A stretch of DNA of 64,000 nt from Methanofollis ethanolicus (lineage in GTDB: Archaea > Halobacteriota > Methanomicrobia > Methanomicrobiales > Methanofollaceae): positions 620,001-684,000 of the forward strand of contig NZ_BCNW01000001.1 in NCBI RefSeq assembly GCF_001571385.1. The letters are read 5' to 3'. Positions 8,840-17,242 of the stretch are shown one piece after another (within the stretch, counting starts at the first letter, position 1; each line of letters begins with the position of its first letter). The notes under the pieces are model-generated. The model did no database searches and was not told the origin of the DNA. It saw only the letters and a program-made list of their open reading frames with translations. The position numbers and the translations under genes are program-made.

Positions 8840-8927
8840 CTGATATAAAGATTGTGAAAGCCTGTCTGTTCCGGTCGCGCGATGTTAAATGATAGTGTTT
8901 AAGTCATAGTATGTTAAGTTATATCCA
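8840..8927. promoter_or_regulatory. Divergent promoters of mtd and tfx
   Basis: The mtd TATA box (minus strand CTTTATATCA) is at 8841-8851. For tfx, GTTTAAG at 8897-8903 lies 28 bp before its ATG and there is no Shine-Dalgarno motif, which points to a leaderless mRNA. ATGTTAA occurs twice (8882-8888 and 8911-8917) around that TATA box. The pair could be an operator, for example for Tfx itself; this is inference. Confidence 0.45.
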
Positions 8928-9332
8928 ATGAAACAGGGGCTCCTCACCGACAGACAGAAGGAAGTACTCCGGTACCGCAAGACCGGCCTCACCCAGCAGC
9001 AGGTCGCCGACATCATCCGGACCTCGAAGGCAAACGTCTGCACCATCGAAAAAGCGGCGTACGAAAACATCGAACGGGCAAAAGAAACGCTTGAGTTTCT
9101 CTATACCCTCGACTCCGAACACCTCTGCACCATCAAGTCCGGCACCGACCTCATCGAAGCAACCACCCTCATCTTCCAGGAAGCCGAAAAACTCGGGATC
9201 AAGGTGAAGTACAACACCCTCGAACTGATCAACAGGATCCACGACTCCAACCCGAGCCGGTTCAGGGCCAGGTACGTCCGCGAGGACGTCGAGGTCTACA
9301 TCAACAAGGAGGGCGACCTCTTCTTCGGATGA
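8928..9332 (+). CDS. tfx: Tfx-family DNA-binding protein
   Basis: 134 residues. The N-terminal 60 residues form a helix-turn-helix of Tfx/sigma-70 region 4 type (LLTDRQKEVLRYRKTGLTQQQVADIIRTS in pieces). The C-terminal domain contains LCTIKSGTDLIEATTLIFQEAE and VYINKEGDLFFG, the region linked to the Tfx fold (DUF1884-like). In Methanothermobacter Tfx binds next to the fmdECB operon and is thought to activate it. Here it stands back to back with mtd, so control of a C1-pathway gene is plausible. A TATA box 28 bp upstream and no ribosome binding site suggest a leaderless message. Confidence 0.85.
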   Translation: MKQGLLTDRQKEVLRYRKTGLTQQQVADIIRTSKANVCTIEKAAYENIERAKETLEFLYTLDSEHLCTIKSGTDLIEATTLIFQEAEKLGIKVKYNTLELINRIHDSNPSRFRARYVREDVEVYINKEGDLFFG

Positions 9333-9354
9333 CCCCCGCCTCCCGGAGAATACG

Positions 9355-9368
9355 GGAAGATTTATATT
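9355..9368 (+). promoter_or_regulatory. Promoter of the ribosomal protein operon / leader RNA
   Basis: GGGAAGATTTATATTCG contains a purine-rich BRE followed by a TATA box (about 9359-9366). Transcription would begin near 9388-9392, more than 500 nt before the rpl3 start codon, with no better promoter in between. Confidence 0.6.
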
Positions 9369-9384
9369 CGTTTCCGGGGAATAA

Positions 9385-9890
9385 TTAGAGAACCGGAGAC
9401 GATGGTATCCTGCGCAACCGGGCACAGAATAATGGCCACATGGTGGTAGAGTGGCCATTCTGTAACCGTTTGGCGGATAATACTGCCGGTCCCCCCGACA
9501 GGGGACGGGCATGATGCCCCGGCTGCCCCGACAGGGGGCATAACCGAGAAGGACTAGAGCAGTCCCAAGGAGAAGACAGACGCTGGATCTGATCCGTGCG
9601 CCGGGCCTCCGTCAGTGCAGACGAGCCCTGCCGGCATATGCCGGCGTGCACAAGATCAGGATCTCTTCGCGAGACGAGGTATTCTGGTGCACACCAGAAT
9701 GATCTCCACACTGGAGACCACACGCGGCACATCACTCCCGACACCACCACAGCAGGAGCAATACCTGTTGTGCGGAAGCGTGCCTGATCGTCATCCCCCT
9801 GGGGATACGGGCGTTGTGGTCCCGTTCGCAAGTGTTTGTACAGTCCTGGCGGAAACCTGGGAATCTCGGAGAGAACCAAACGCAGAGGAT
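9385..9890 (+). ncRNA. Candidate structured RNA / long leader of the ribosomal protein operon
   Basis: About 500 nt without a credible reading frame but dense in base-paired elements. Examples: ACAGAA(9424)+TGGCCAC(9433) with GTGGCCA(9451)+TTCTGT(9458); GTCCCC/GGGGAC at 9489-9506; TGCCCC/GGGGCA at 9524-9540; GGACT/AGTCC at 9551-9565; a long-range helix of 9586-9604 with 9641-9663; ATTCTGGT/ACCAGAAT at 9681-9700; TCTCCA/TGGAGA at 9703-9717; CACAGCAGG/CCTGTTGTG at 9748-9772; and ATCCCC/GGGGAT at 9793-9806. It follows a good promoter and ends next to rpl3. The signature blocks of RNase P RNA (GAGGAAAGTCC) and SRP RNA (GGAAGG...AGCA helix 8) were not found. It may be a cis-regulatory leader or an independent RNA. 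Confidence 0.45.
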
Positions 9891-9900
9891 TGATTAGAAC

Positions 9901-10914
9901 ATGCCGAACGTACACAGACCACGCAGGGGTTCGCTTGCCTACAGCCCGCGCAAGCGGGCAAAGAGCCAGGTACCGAAGTACCAGGCCTGGCCCAGGCACG
10001 ATGGCGAGCCCATGCTGCAGGGTATTGCAGGGTATAAAGTAGGTATGACGCACGTCATCATGGTGGATGACCACAAGAGCAGCCCGACTGAGGGACGGGA
10101 GATCATGGTCCCCGTCACCATCGTCGAGGTGCCGAAGGTGAAGGTCGCCGCCGTGCGCGCATACGCCACTGACAGCTATGGTCGGCACCCGCTGACCGAG
10201 GCCTGGGCCGAGGAACTCGACCCCGCCCTTGCGAAGCGGATCACCATGCCGAAGGAACACGACCGTGAGGCCGTACTCAAGGCGATCCAGGACGACGTCG
10301 CCACAGGCAAGGTCACCGAGATCTTCGCCCTCGTGTACACGCAGCCCGCCGCAGTCACCAGTATCCCCAAGAAGGCTCCCGAACTGATGGAAGCCCGGAT
10401 CGACGGCGGCTCCATGGCAGAGCGCTTCGCCCTCGCCACATCACTCCTCGGCAAAGAGGTCGACCCCCTGACCCTCGTCAGCGAAGGGCAGTATGTCGAC
10501 GTCACCGCCGTTACCAAGGGTAAGGGCACCGAGGGCCCGGTCAAGCGCTGGGGCATCATGGTCCGGAAGAGGAAGCACTCCCGCGGCGGCAAGAAGCGCC
10601 ACATCGGCAACCTCGGCCCCTGGAACCCGCACCACGTCAGGTGGCAGGTTCCGCAGATGGGTCAGATGGGCTACCAGCAGAGGACCGAGTTCAACAAGCG
10701 GATCATCAAGGTCGGCACCGACGGTTCCGACGTCGTGCCGGAAGGTGGTTTCCTCCACTATGGCGTCGTCAAGAACGCGTATGTCATGATCAAGGGTTCG
10801 ATCCCGGGTCCGGTCAAGCGTCTCGTGCGCATCCGCCCGGCGATCCGGCAGGGCGAACACGCTGTCAGGGCACCGTCTGTGAACTATGTCAGCCTTGAGA
10901 GCAAGCAGGGGTGA
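9901..10914 (+). CDS. rpl3: Ribosomal protein L3 (uL3)
   Basis: 337 residues, archaeal length. L3 binds 23S rRNA early in 50S assembly and lies near the peptidyl transferase centre. Diagnostic segments are the basic start [20 protein letters not shown], the [12 protein letters not shown] strand, [13 protein letters not shown], and [15 protein letters not shown] leading into NPHHVRW, the tip that reaches the catalytic centre. The start ATG has GAGG about 12 bp upstream. First gene of the S10-like part of the operon; S10 itself is not here. Confidence 0.97.
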   Translation: MPNVHRPRRGSLAYSPRKRAKSQVPKYQAWPRHDGEPMLQGIAGYKVGMTHVIMVDDHKSSPTEGREIMVPVTIVEVPKVKVAAVRAYATDSYGRHPLTEAWAEELDPALAKRITMPKEHDREAVLKAIQDDVATGKVTEIFALVYTQPAAVTSIPKKAPELMEARIDGGSMAERFALATSLLGKEVDPLTLVSEGQYVDVTAVTKGKGTEGPVKRWGIMVRKRKHSRGGKKRHIGNLGPWNPHHVRWQVPQMGQMGYQQRTEFNKRIIKVGTDGSDVVPEGGFLHYGVVKNAYVMIKGSIPGPVKRLVRIRPAIRQGEHAVRAPSVNYVSLESKQG

Positions 10915-10921
10915 AGAGCGG

Positions 10922-11665
10922 ATGAAAGCAAATGTCAGATCAATCGACGGTTCCGTCGTCCGTGAAATCGAACTCCCGTCCGTCTTCGACGAATACTACC
11001 GGCCCGACCTCATCAAGAGGGCCGTGCTCTCTATCCAGAGCAAGCGGTTCCAGCCCCATGGCACCGACCCGCTTGCCGGCATCAGGAGTTCCGCGGTCGG
11101 CTGGGGATCAGGACGCGGCGTATCGCATGTGCCCCGTCTCAAGAACGGTTCGAGAGCAGCAAAGGTCCCGCAGGCCAAGGGTGGCCGTGCAGCACACCCG
11201 CCAGTCGTCGCGAAGATCCTCGCGCTGAAGATCAACAAGCAGGAGAAGTGGATGGCCCTGCGGTCGGCAATCGCCGCAACCGCGATCTCCGACCTCGTCG
11301 AGATGCGTGGCCACCTCTTTGACGGTGAAGCCCCGTTCGTCGTGGACGAGAGTTTCGAGGCAATCGAAAAGACTGCCGACGTCATCAAGGCCCTCTCCGT
11401 GCTCGGAGTCTACGCCGATGTCGAGCGTGCAAAGGACAGCAAGAAGGTCCGTGCAGGCCGCGGCAAGACGCGTGGCCGCCGGTACAAGAGCCGCAAAAGT
11501 GTCCTGATCGTCACCGGCGACGAACCCCTGCGTGCAGCGCAGAACCTTGCCGGTGTTGACGCCGTCAGCATCTACGACCTCGACGTCGAAATGCTCGCGC
11601 CGGGTACCCATGCCGGTCGCCTGACCATCTGGTCCGAAAGCGCCCTCAAGAGGATGGAGGACTAA
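10922..11665 (+). CDS. rpl4: Ribosomal protein L4 (uL4)
   Basis: 247 residues starting at ATG 10922, seven bases after the rpl3 stop; GAAGAGCGG lies just upstream. An in-frame start at 10886 would overlap rpl3 and is not conserved-looking. The long internal loop that lines the peptide exit tunnel is seen as GWGSGRGVSHVPR and GGRAAHPPV. GRGKTRGRRYKSRKS near residues 178-192 is the typical basic motif. The C-terminus ends in LTIWSESALKRMED. Confidence 0.97.
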   Translation: MKANVRSIDGSVVREIELPSVFDEYYRPDLIKRAVLSIQSKRFQPHGTDPLAGIRSSAVGWGSGRGVSHVPRLKNGSRAAKVPQAKGGRAAHPPVVAKILALKINKQEKWMALRSAIAATAISDLVEMRGHLFDGEAPFVVDESFEAIEKTADVIKALSVLGVYADVERAKDSKKVRAGRGKTRGRRYKSRKSVLIVTGDEPLRAAQNLAGVDAVSIYDLDVEMLAPGTHAGRLTIWSESALKRMED

Positions 11666-11667
11666 AT

Positions 11668-11916
11668 ATGGTGCTCAGAAATCCGTATGTTACGGAAAAG
11701 GCGATGATGATGCTCGAGAATGAGAACAAGATCCAGGTTCTCGTGCACAACAACGCCTCCAAGGACGATATCAGGCGCGCCATAGAGAAGACCTTCGACC
11801 AGAAGGTCGCCTCTGTGCGGACCGTCATGACGATGAAGGGCCAGAAGAAGGCCATCATCGGATTTGAGAGCGAAAAGGCCGCCGAGGAGATCCTCAGCCG
11901 GCTCGGCGTCATGTAA
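11668..11916 (+). CDS. rpl23: Ribosomal protein L23 (uL23)
   Basis: 82 residues, compact archaeal form. L23 sits at the tunnel exit and is a docking site for SRP and the translocon. It begins MVLRNPYVTEKAMMMLE, with the conserved P-x-x-T-E-K, and carries SVRTVMTMKGQKKAIIGF in the beta-strand region. It starts 2 bp after the rpl4 stop. Confidence 0.96.
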   Translation: MVLRNPYVTEKAMMMLENENKIQVLVHNNASKDDIRRAIEKTFDQKVASVRTVMTMKGQKKAIIGFESEKAAEEILSRLGVM

Positions 11917-11926
11917 GGTGGTGGAG

Positions 11927-12643
11927 ATGGGACATAGAATTATCCAGCAGAACCGCGGTCGCGGAGGCCCAACCTACCGGGCGCCGTCTCACAAGTACAA
12001 GGCCGAGCTGAAGCACGCGTGCGGGTGCACCGAGAACGTGAACGGACGGATCCTCGACATCGAGCACGATCCGGCACGTCACGCCCCGATCGCCCTCGTC
12101 GAACTCGCTGAAGGGAAGAAGATGTACATGCTCGTTACCGAGGGCATGGGTATCGGCGACGAAGTCGCATGGGGTGCCGAAGCCAAGATCCAGAACGGCA
12201 ACACCCTCTCCCTGAGAGACATCCCGATCGGTGCCTTCGTCTGTAATATCGAAGCCAGACCAAGCGACGGTGGCAAGTTCGTCCGTGCAAGCGGTGTCCA
12301 GGCAATGCTTGCGGCAAAATCCGGCGGCAGGGTCGCCGTGCAGATGCCGAGCGGCAAGCAGAAGTGGTTCAACGAACTGTGCCTGGCCACTATCGGCATC
12401 GTTGCCGGCGGCGGCCGCAGCGAGAAGCCGTTCGTCAAGGCCGGGAACAAATATCATAAGATGAAGTCGCAGGCCCAGAAGTGGCCCAGGTCGTCCGGTC
12501 TGAAGATGAACGTCATCGACCACCCGTTCGGTGGCGGTGGTCACCAGCACTGTGGCAGACCAAAGACGGTTGCTCGCGGCACATCTCCGGGACGCAAGGT
12601 CGGAAGTATCGCTGCCCGCAGGACTGGCAGGACAAAGAAGTGA
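11927..12643 (+). CDS. rpl2: Ribosomal protein L2 (uL2)
   Basis: 238 residues from ATG 11927, preceded by GGTGGTGGAG; an earlier in-frame start inside rpl23 is rejected. L2 is needed for subunit association and peptidyl transfer. GHRIIQQNRGRGGPTYRAPSH is the archaeal N-terminus (given here in part). The C-terminal DHPFGGGGHQHCGRPKTV block holds the conserved His of the catalytic-centre loop. It ends in a basic ARRTGRTKK tail. Confidence 0.97.
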   Translation: MGHRIIQQNRGRGGPTYRAPSHKYKAELKHACGCTENVNGRILDIEHDPARHAPIALVELAEGKKMYMLVTEGMGIGDEVAWGAEAKIQNGNTLSLRDIPIGAFVCNIEARPSDGGKFVRASGVQAMLAAKSGGRVAVQMPSGKQKWFNELCLATIGIVAGGGRSEKPFVKAGNKYHKMKSQAQKWPRSSGLKMNVIDHPFGGGGHQHCGRPKTVARGTSPGRKVGSIAARRTGRTKK

Positions 12644-12652
12644 GGGGATTGA

Positions 12653-13066
12653 ATGGCAAAGAAAACGCAGAAGCGGCTGCCAAGACGGCGTGAGGAATTC
12701 ACCTACCGGGGCTACACGATCGAGCAGCTCCAGCAGATGGGAGCAAGCGAGCTTGTCCCCCTCATGCCGGCCAGGGCACGCCGGAAGGTTAACCGCGGGC
12801 TTGCACGGGACCATGAGGGCCTCCTTGCGAAGGTGCGGGCAGGCGACGAGGGTATCCGCACGCACCTGCGCGACATGATCATCATGCCCGAGATGATCGG
12901 AAAGACGATTGAGATCCACAACGGCAAGGAATTTGTCGCCGTCGAACTCCAGCCGGAGTCGGTATTCCACTACCTCGGTGAGTTCTCGCTCACCAGAAGG
13001 AGAGTATCCCACGGCACGGCCGGTATCGGTGCGACCAGGTCCTCCAAGTACGTACCCCTGAAGTGA
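12653..13066 (+). CDS. rps19: Ribosomal protein S19 (uS19)
   Basis: 137 residues, with the extended archaeal N-terminus (EEFTYRGYTIEQLQQM) before the conserved core. S19 binds 16S rRNA in the 30S head with S13. Core motifs are PEMIGKTIEIHNGKEF and the C-terminal GEFSLTRRRVSHGTAG. GAGGGGATTG upstream serves as ribosome binding site. The stop overlaps the start region of rpl22. Confidence 0.96.
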   Translation: MAKKTQKRLPRRREEFTYRGYTIEQLQQMGASELVPLMPARARRKVNRGLARDHEGLLAKVRAGDEGIRTHLRDMIIMPEMIGKTIEIHNGKEFVAVELQPESVFHYLGEFSLTRRRVSHGTAGIGATRSSKYVPLK

Positions 13067-13071
13067 TGGCA

Positions 13072-13533
13072 ATGGCACGAATCGGATATTCAATGCAGAT
13101 CGAGGGTGAAAACCTCGCCCGCTCCAAAGCGAACGAGGTTTCCGTCTCTCCGAAGCACTCCATTGAGATTGCCCACTTTATCAGGGGCATGAAGGCGGAT
13201 GCGGCCCTCGAGTACCTCGAGGCCGTCGTCGCAAAGAAGAAGGCGATCCCGTTCAAGCGCTTCAACATGGACGTGGCGCACAAGAAGGGTCTTGTCGGCT
13301 GGGACGCCGGCCGGTACCCGGTCAAGGCGGCCGGCGAGTTCATCACCCTGATCAAGGCGGCACAGAAGAACGGCGAGTATGCCGGGCTTGACGCCAGAAA
13401 ACTCGTCATCATCCATGCCATGGCCAACCGTGGCCGCAGCACGCGCGGTGTCTTCCCCCGTGCAATGGGCAGGGCAACGCCGAAGATACGCGAGAGCGTC
13501 AACATCGAACTGATCCTCAGGGAGGTGGAGTAA
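13072..13533 (+). CDS. rpl22: Ribosomal protein L22 (uL22)
   Basis: 153 residues from ATG 13072. Upstream in-frame GTG (13063) and ATG (13066) exist, but MARIGYSMQ is the family start and GTGAT at 13063-13067 gives anti-SD pairing 4 bp ahead of 13072. L22 lines the exit tunnel. The core shows VSPKHSIEIAHFIRGM, then KGLVGWDAGRYPVKAA. The hairpin region reads ANRGRSTRGVFPRAMGRATP. Exact start is the only uncertainty. Confidence 0.95.
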   Translation: MARIGYSMQIEGENLARSKANEVSVSPKHSIEIAHFIRGMKADAALEYLEAVVAKKKAIPFKRFNMDVAHKKGLVGWDAGRYPVKAAGEFITLIKAAQKNGEYAGLDARKLVIIHAMANRGRSTRGVFPRAMGRATPKIRESVNIELILREVE

Positions 13534-13534
13534 G

Positions 13535-14251
13535 ATGGCAATTGAGCGGAAATTCGTCAGTGAGGGTGTCACCAGGGCCCGTATCGAGCAGTTCCTCGCC
13601 CGCGAACTGAAGCGCGCCGGCTACGGCGGCATGGACATCGTCCGCACCCCTCTCGGCACGCAGATCACCATCTTCGCCGAGAAGCCGGGTATCGTCATCG
13701 GCAAGGGCGGCAAGCTGGTACGCCAGCTTACCCAGGACCTTGCCACCAACTTCAACATCGAGTCCCCGCAGGTCGAAGTCCAGCAGGTGGCAAACCCGAG
13801 CCTGAACGCTCAGATCATGGCCGAACGCCTTGCCACCGCCCTTGAACGTGGCTGGTACTTCAGGAAGGCCGGGCAGAGCACCATCCGCCGGATCATGGAT
13901 TCCGGTGCACTTGGTTGTGAGGTCATCCTCGCCGGCAAGCTGACCGGTGCTCGTTCCCGTGTCCAGAAGTTTATTCAGGGCTACATCAAGCACTGCGGTG
14001 AACCCTCAGAAACGATCGTCGAGAAGGGCTACGCCGTTGCGATCAAGAAACTCGGCATCATCGGTGTCCGGGTCATGATCGTTCCGGGCGACGCCAAACT
14101 CCCCGACAGTTTCGAAGTCCTTGAGCCGAAGGTCGTCCCGAAGGCCGCGGCAGAAGAGGTCGAAGCACTCGCCGATCTCGGCGACGACGTCGATGCAGAA
14201 CTTGCTGAGTTCCCCGAGGCTCCTGAAGCCGAATTTAAGGAGGAACAGTAA
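13535..14251 (+). CDS. rps3: Ribosomal protein S3 (uS3)
   Basis: 238 residues. A KH RNA-binding domain is visible at about 40-85, with GIVIGKGGK as the GxxG loop. The C-terminal S3 domain follows (TIRRIMDSGALGCEVILAGKL). The last 40 residues are acidic (EEVEALADLGDDVDAELAEF), a common archaeal extension. S3 lies at the mRNA entry channel and has helicase function with S4/S5. The stop codon shares one base with the rpl29 start. Confidence 0.97.
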   Translation: MAIERKFVSEGVTRARIEQFLARELKRAGYGGMDIVRTPLGTQITIFAEKPGIVIGKGGKLVRQLTQDLATNFNIESPQVEVQQVANPSLNAQIMAERLATALERGWYFRKAGQSTIRRIMDSGALGCEVILAGKLTGARSRVQKFIQGYIKHCGEPSETIVEKGYAVAIKKLGIIGVRVMIVPGDAKLPDSFEVLEPKVVPKAAAEEVEALADLGDDVDAELAEFPEAPEAEFKEEQ

Positions 14252-14463
14252 TGGCGATCTTCCGGGCACATGAGGTCCACCAGCTCTCCGACGTGGAGCT
14301 GGCCGAGCAGCTCTCAAAGCTGCAGCTCGATCTGATGCAGGGCCGAGGCAAGGTCAGTGCGGGCGGCGCCCCGGAAAACCCGGGGCACATCCGCGAGGTG
14401 CGGCGGACCATCGCCCGCATCCAGACCGAGCAGAACGCACGGGGGGCCGGTAAACAGGCATGA
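14251..14463 (+). CDS. rpl29: Ribosomal protein L29 (uL29)
   Basis: 70 residues, two-helix hairpin protein at the exit tunnel. MAIFRAHEVHQLSDVELAEQL and the C-terminal REVRRTIARIQTEQNARG are typical. The stop overlaps the start of the RNase P gene by 4 bp (ATGA). Confidence 0.95.
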   Translation: MAIFRAHEVHQLSDVELAEQLSKLQLDLMQGRGKVSAGGAPENPGHIREVRRTIARIQTEQNARGAGKQA

Positions 14464-14735
14464 TCACAGCGCAGACCCTCCTCTGGCACGAACTGATCGG
14501 GCTTGCAGTCTCTGTGGTGAAGGCCGGGAACCCCGCATATGTCGGGATCTCCGGCCCGATTATGGATGAGACTCGCAATATGCTGGTGATCCTCACCCCG
14601 TCGGGAACCAGAAGGGTGGAGAAGAAAGGCTGTGTCTTTCTCTTCACCCTCCCCGGGGGAGTTCGCGCCGAAGTGGACGGGTCTGCCCTTGTGGCACGAC
14701 CTGAAAAACGGATCAGCATGCGCAACAAGAGATAG
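14460..14735 (+). CDS. rnp1: RNase P protein subunit p29 (Rpp29/Pop4)
   Basis: 91 residues, an Sm-like beta barrel. Rpp29 pairs with Rpp21 to bind the specificity side of archaeal RNase P RNA and helps remove tRNA 5' leaders. Typical blocks are HELIGLAVSVVKAGNPAYVGISG and MLVILTPSGTRRVEKKGCVF (in part). The position between L29 and S17 is the usual euryarchaeal arrangement, but the SUI1 gene often seen here is missing. The RNA partner is not identified in the window. Confidence 0.93.
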   Translation: MITAQTLLWHELIGLAVSVVKAGNPAYVGISGPIMDETRNMLVILTPSGTRRVEKKGCVFLFTLPGGVRAEVDGSALVARPEKRISMRNKR

Positions 14736-14745
14736 AGGATAGAGA

Positions 14746-15066
14746 ATGGCGAGAGATATTGGGTTAAACGTCCCTGTTCCTGAGAAGGAATGCAGCGACG
14801 TAAATTGTCCGTTTCACGGCACCCTGCCGGTGCACGGCCAGGTGATCACCGGCAAGGTCGTGAGCGACCGTATGAATGGGACGGTGGTCGTCGGACGTGA
14901 GTACCTCCACTATGTGCGGAAGTACAACCGTTACGAGAAGAGGTCCTCCAAGTACCACGCCCACCTGCCCCCGTGCCTCACCCTTGCGGTGGGCGATACG
15001 GTAAAGATCGCCGAGTGCAGGCCCCTTTCCAAGACAACCAACTTCGTCGTGGTCGAGGTGATCTGA
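14746..15066 (+). CDS. rps17: Ribosomal protein S17 (uS17)
   Basis: 106 residues with an OB fold. Archaeal N-terminus [24 protein letters not shown] precedes the core [33 protein letters not shown] is the rRNA-contacting loop. S17 is a primary 16S rRNA binder in the 30S body. An 'agaga' purine run precedes the ATG. Confidence 0.96.
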   Translation: MARDIGLNVPVPEKECSDVNCPFHGTLPVHGQVITGKVVSDRMNGTVVVGREYLHYVRKYNRYEKRSSKYHAHLPPCLTLAVGDTVKIAECRPLSKTTNFVVVEVI

Positions 15067-15067
15067 G

Positions 15068-15466
15068 ATGAAGGCAAAGTTGTCCAAGATCCCGCGCTCG
15101 GTCGCAACCGGAACCAAGCTCGTCTGTGCCGACAACACCGGTGCACGCGTCGTCGAGATCGTCTCGGTCGACGGCTACCACGGTGTTCGGAGGAGACAGC
15201 CGAAGCTCGGTATCGGCGATGTGGCGACCGTTTCGGTCAAGAAGGGCACGCCCGACATGCGGCGCAAGCTCCTCAAGGCGGTCGTTATCAGGCAGAGAAA
15301 GGAGATACGCCGGCCAAACGGTCTGCGTGTCGGATTTGATGACAATGCCGTCGTGATCGTCGACGAACGCGGCGAGCCGAAGGGCACCGACATCAAGGGT
15401 CCGGTCGCCCGCGAGGTCGCCGAGCGTTTCCCGAAGATCGGCTCGACGGCAACGATCATCGTGTGA
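15068..15466 (+). CDS. rpl14: Ribosomal protein L14 (uL14)
   Basis: 132 residues. L14 sits at the subunit interface near L19/L3. Landmarks are [38 protein letters not shown] (in pieces) and [30 protein letters not shown] follows the rps17 TGA by one base and is preceded by GAGGTGATC, which lies within the end of rps17. Confidence 0.97.
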   Translation: MKAKLSKIPRSVATGTKLVCADNTGARVVEIVSVDGYHGVRRRQPKLGIGDVATVSVKKGTPDMRRKLLKAVVIRQRKEIRRPNGLRVGFDDNAVVIVDERGEPKGTDIKGPVAREVAERFPKIGSTATIIV

Positions 15467-15477
15467 GGTGTTGTGTT

Positions 15478-15843
15478 ATGGTACGGATTGCAAGTAAGCA
15501 GCCCAGAAAGCAGCGCAAAGCGCGCTACAACGCACCCTCACACCAGATGAGCATGTTCCTCTCGGCACCCCTTGCCAAGGAACTGCGTGAGGTGTACAAG
15601 AAGCGCACCGTCCGCGTCGTCACTGGCGACACGGTGAAGGTGCTCCGCGGCGACCACGCGGGGACCGAAGGTGTTGTTGACAGCGTGCACGCGAAGACTG
15701 GAGCCCTCCAGGTCCATGGCGTGACGGTCACCAAGACCGACGGGACCGAAGTCCCGCGGCCGGTGAACGCCTCGAATGTCATGGTGACAAAGCTGAACAC
15801 CAAAGACCCGCGCCGGGTGGCGAAGCTGGAGGAGAGGAAGTAA
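15478..15843 (+). CDS. rpl24: Ribosomal protein L24 (uL24)
   Basis: 121 residues from ATG 15478 (GAGGTG 10 bp upstream); an ATG-like start at 15463 would overlap rpl14 and adds five unlikely residues. It contains a KOW motif (VKVLRGDHAGTEGVVDSVHAKTG in pieces) and a basic N-terminus SKQPRKQRKARYNAPSH. L24 initiates 50S assembly. Its stop abuts the rps4e start. Confidence 0.96.
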   Translation: MVRIASKQPRKQRKARYNAPSHQMSMFLSAPLAKELREVYKKRTVRVVTGDTVKVLRGDHAGTEGVVDSVHAKTGALQVHGVTVTKTDGTEVPRPVNASNVMVTKLNTKDPRRVAKLEERK

Positions 15844-16566
15844 ATGTCATATCACCTGAAGAGACTGACAGCGCCGACGTCCTGGCAGATCGCAAAGAAA
15901 GAGGAGACGTTCATCACCAAGACCTGTCCGGGCCCGCACCGTTCCGGTGCTCTCCCGGTCGCCGTCTGGCTCCGTGACAAGATGGGGCTTGCCGGCAACA
16001 TGAAAGAGGTCAAGCGGATCCTCGGCCAGCGCCAGATCATCGTCAACGGCAAGGCAGTCACCAACCCGAAGATCGGCCTCGGGATCTTTGATATCATCTC
16101 CATCCCGAAGATGGACAAGCACTACCGGATCCTGATGAACAAGGCTGGCCGCCTGGTCTCGATCGAGATCGACGCCGAAGCCGCAAAGACCCGGCTCTGC
16201 AAGATCGCGGACAAGACCACCGTCAAGGGTGGAAAGGTCCAGCTGAACCTCCTGTACGGTGCAAATGTCCTTGCCGACAACACCTACAAGCCGAAGGACT
16301 CGATCGTCCTCACCCTCGAGGGCGAAGAGCGTTTCACGATCGTCGACCACTACCCCTTCGCCGTCGGCAACATGGCGATGGTCATCGGCGGTCAGCACTC
16401 CGGCAGGATCGGCAAGATCACCGAGATCCGGGTCTCCCCGGGCAGCACGCCGAACCGCATCGCCCTTGAGGACGAGAATGCGGTCGCATTCGAGACGATC
16501 GAAGAGAACGTCTTCATGATCGGTCGCGAGGCCTCTGCAGTTGCTGAATGGGGGATTGAGGCCTGA
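15844..16566 (+). CDS. rps4e: Ribosomal protein S4e (eS4)
   Basis: 240 residues, an archaeal/eukaryotic-only protein. An S4-type RNA-binding domain (LPVAVWLRDKMGLAGNMKEVKRIL...QIIVNGKAV) is followed by a central eS4 domain and a KOW motif (GNMAMVIGGQHSGRIGKI). Starts directly after the rpl24 stop codon; the stop shares a base with rpl5. Confidence 0.97.
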   Translation: MSYHLKRLTAPTSWQIAKKEETFITKTCPGPHRSGALPVAVWLRDKMGLAGNMKEVKRILGQRQIIVNGKAVTNPKIGLGIFDIISIPKMDKHYRILMNKAGRLVSIEIDAEAAKTRLCKIADKTTVKGGKVQLNLLYGANVLADNTYKPKDSIVLTLEGEERFTIVDHYPFAVGNMAMVIGGQHSGRIGKITEIRVSPGSTPNRIALEDENAVAFETIEENVFMIGREASAVAEWGIEA

Positions 16567-17075
16567 TGACGAACCCGATGCAGGAACTTCACATCGCCAA
16601 AGTTGTCGTCCACATGGGCGTCGGCGAAAGTGGTGACCGGCTCGTCAAGGGCGAGACCATCCTCACGGAGATCACCGGCGGAAAGCCGGTCCGCTCCATT
16701 GCGAAGATGACCCAGCCGGCTTTCGGAGTCAGGAAGGGCGCACCTATCGGCACGAAGGTGACCCTGAGAGGCAAGAAGGCTGTTGACTTCGTCGAGACCG
16801 CTTTCGCGATCCTCGAGAAGAAGATCGCGGGCCGCGCCTTCGACAAGGGGGGCAACTTCTCCTTTGGTATCGAAGAGCACACCGATTTCCCGGGTCAGTC
16901 TTATGACCCGCAGATCGGCATCTATGGCATGGACGTCAATGTCGTCCTTGAGAAGCCCGGTGTCCGGATCGCCCGCAGGCGCGTCGCATCGCGTAAGCTC
17001 CCCTCAGGCCAGCGTGTCTCCCGTGAAGAGGCGATGACCTTTGTGCAGGAGCACTACGGAATGGAGGTGCAGTGA
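16566..17075 (+). CDS. rpl5: Ribosomal protein L5 (uL5)
   Basis: 169 residues. L5 binds 5S rRNA and the P-site tRNA. Conserved segments are [32 protein letters not shown] and [25 protein letters not shown] (in pieces). The start ATG overlaps the rps4e TGA by one base, and the stop overlaps the rps14 start by one base. Confidence 0.97.
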   Translation: MTNPMQELHIAKVVVHMGVGESGDRLVKGETILTEITGGKPVRSIAKMTQPAFGVRKGAPIGTKVTLRGKKAVDFVETAFAILEKKIAGRAFDKGGNFSFGIEEHTDFPGQSYDPQIGIYGMDVNVVLEKPGVRIARRRVASRKLPSGQRVSREEAMTFVQEHYGMEVQ

Positions 17076-17233
17076 TGGCAGACGAGGCAAGTAAGAAGAA
17101 ATTAGGACGCGGCGCAAACAAGTGCCAGATCTGTGGCCGGAAGCAGGGCCTTGTCAGCAGGTACAACATCATGTTCTGCCGGCAGTGCTTCCGTGAGTGG
17201 GCGTCGAAGATGGGCTTTAAGAAGATGAACTGA
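17075..17233 (+). CDS. rps14: Ribosomal protein S14 (uS14), zinc-ribbon type
   Basis: Only 52 residues, easily missed by length cut-offs. Translation begins [17 protein letters not shown] and ends GFKKMN. Two CxxC pairs (Cys17/Cys20 and Cys35/Cys38) bind zinc. Conserved [16 protein letters not shown] and CRQCFREWA confirm S14, a 30S head protein. The start codon overlaps the rpl5 stop (TGATG). Confidence 0.96.
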   Translation: MADEASKKKLGRGANKCQICGRKQGLVSRYNIMFCRQCFREWASKMGFKKMN

Positions 17234-17242
17234 GGTGGAAAA

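Noticed and set aside
9385-9890. RNase P RNA or SRP (7S) RNA
   Set aside because: TGTAACC at 9461 recalls the SRP Alu domain and GCAGGAGCAA recalls RNase P RNA, but the near-invariant blocks (GAGGAAAGTCC/ACAGAAA for RNase P; GGAAGG..AGCA of SRP helix 8) are missing on both strands.
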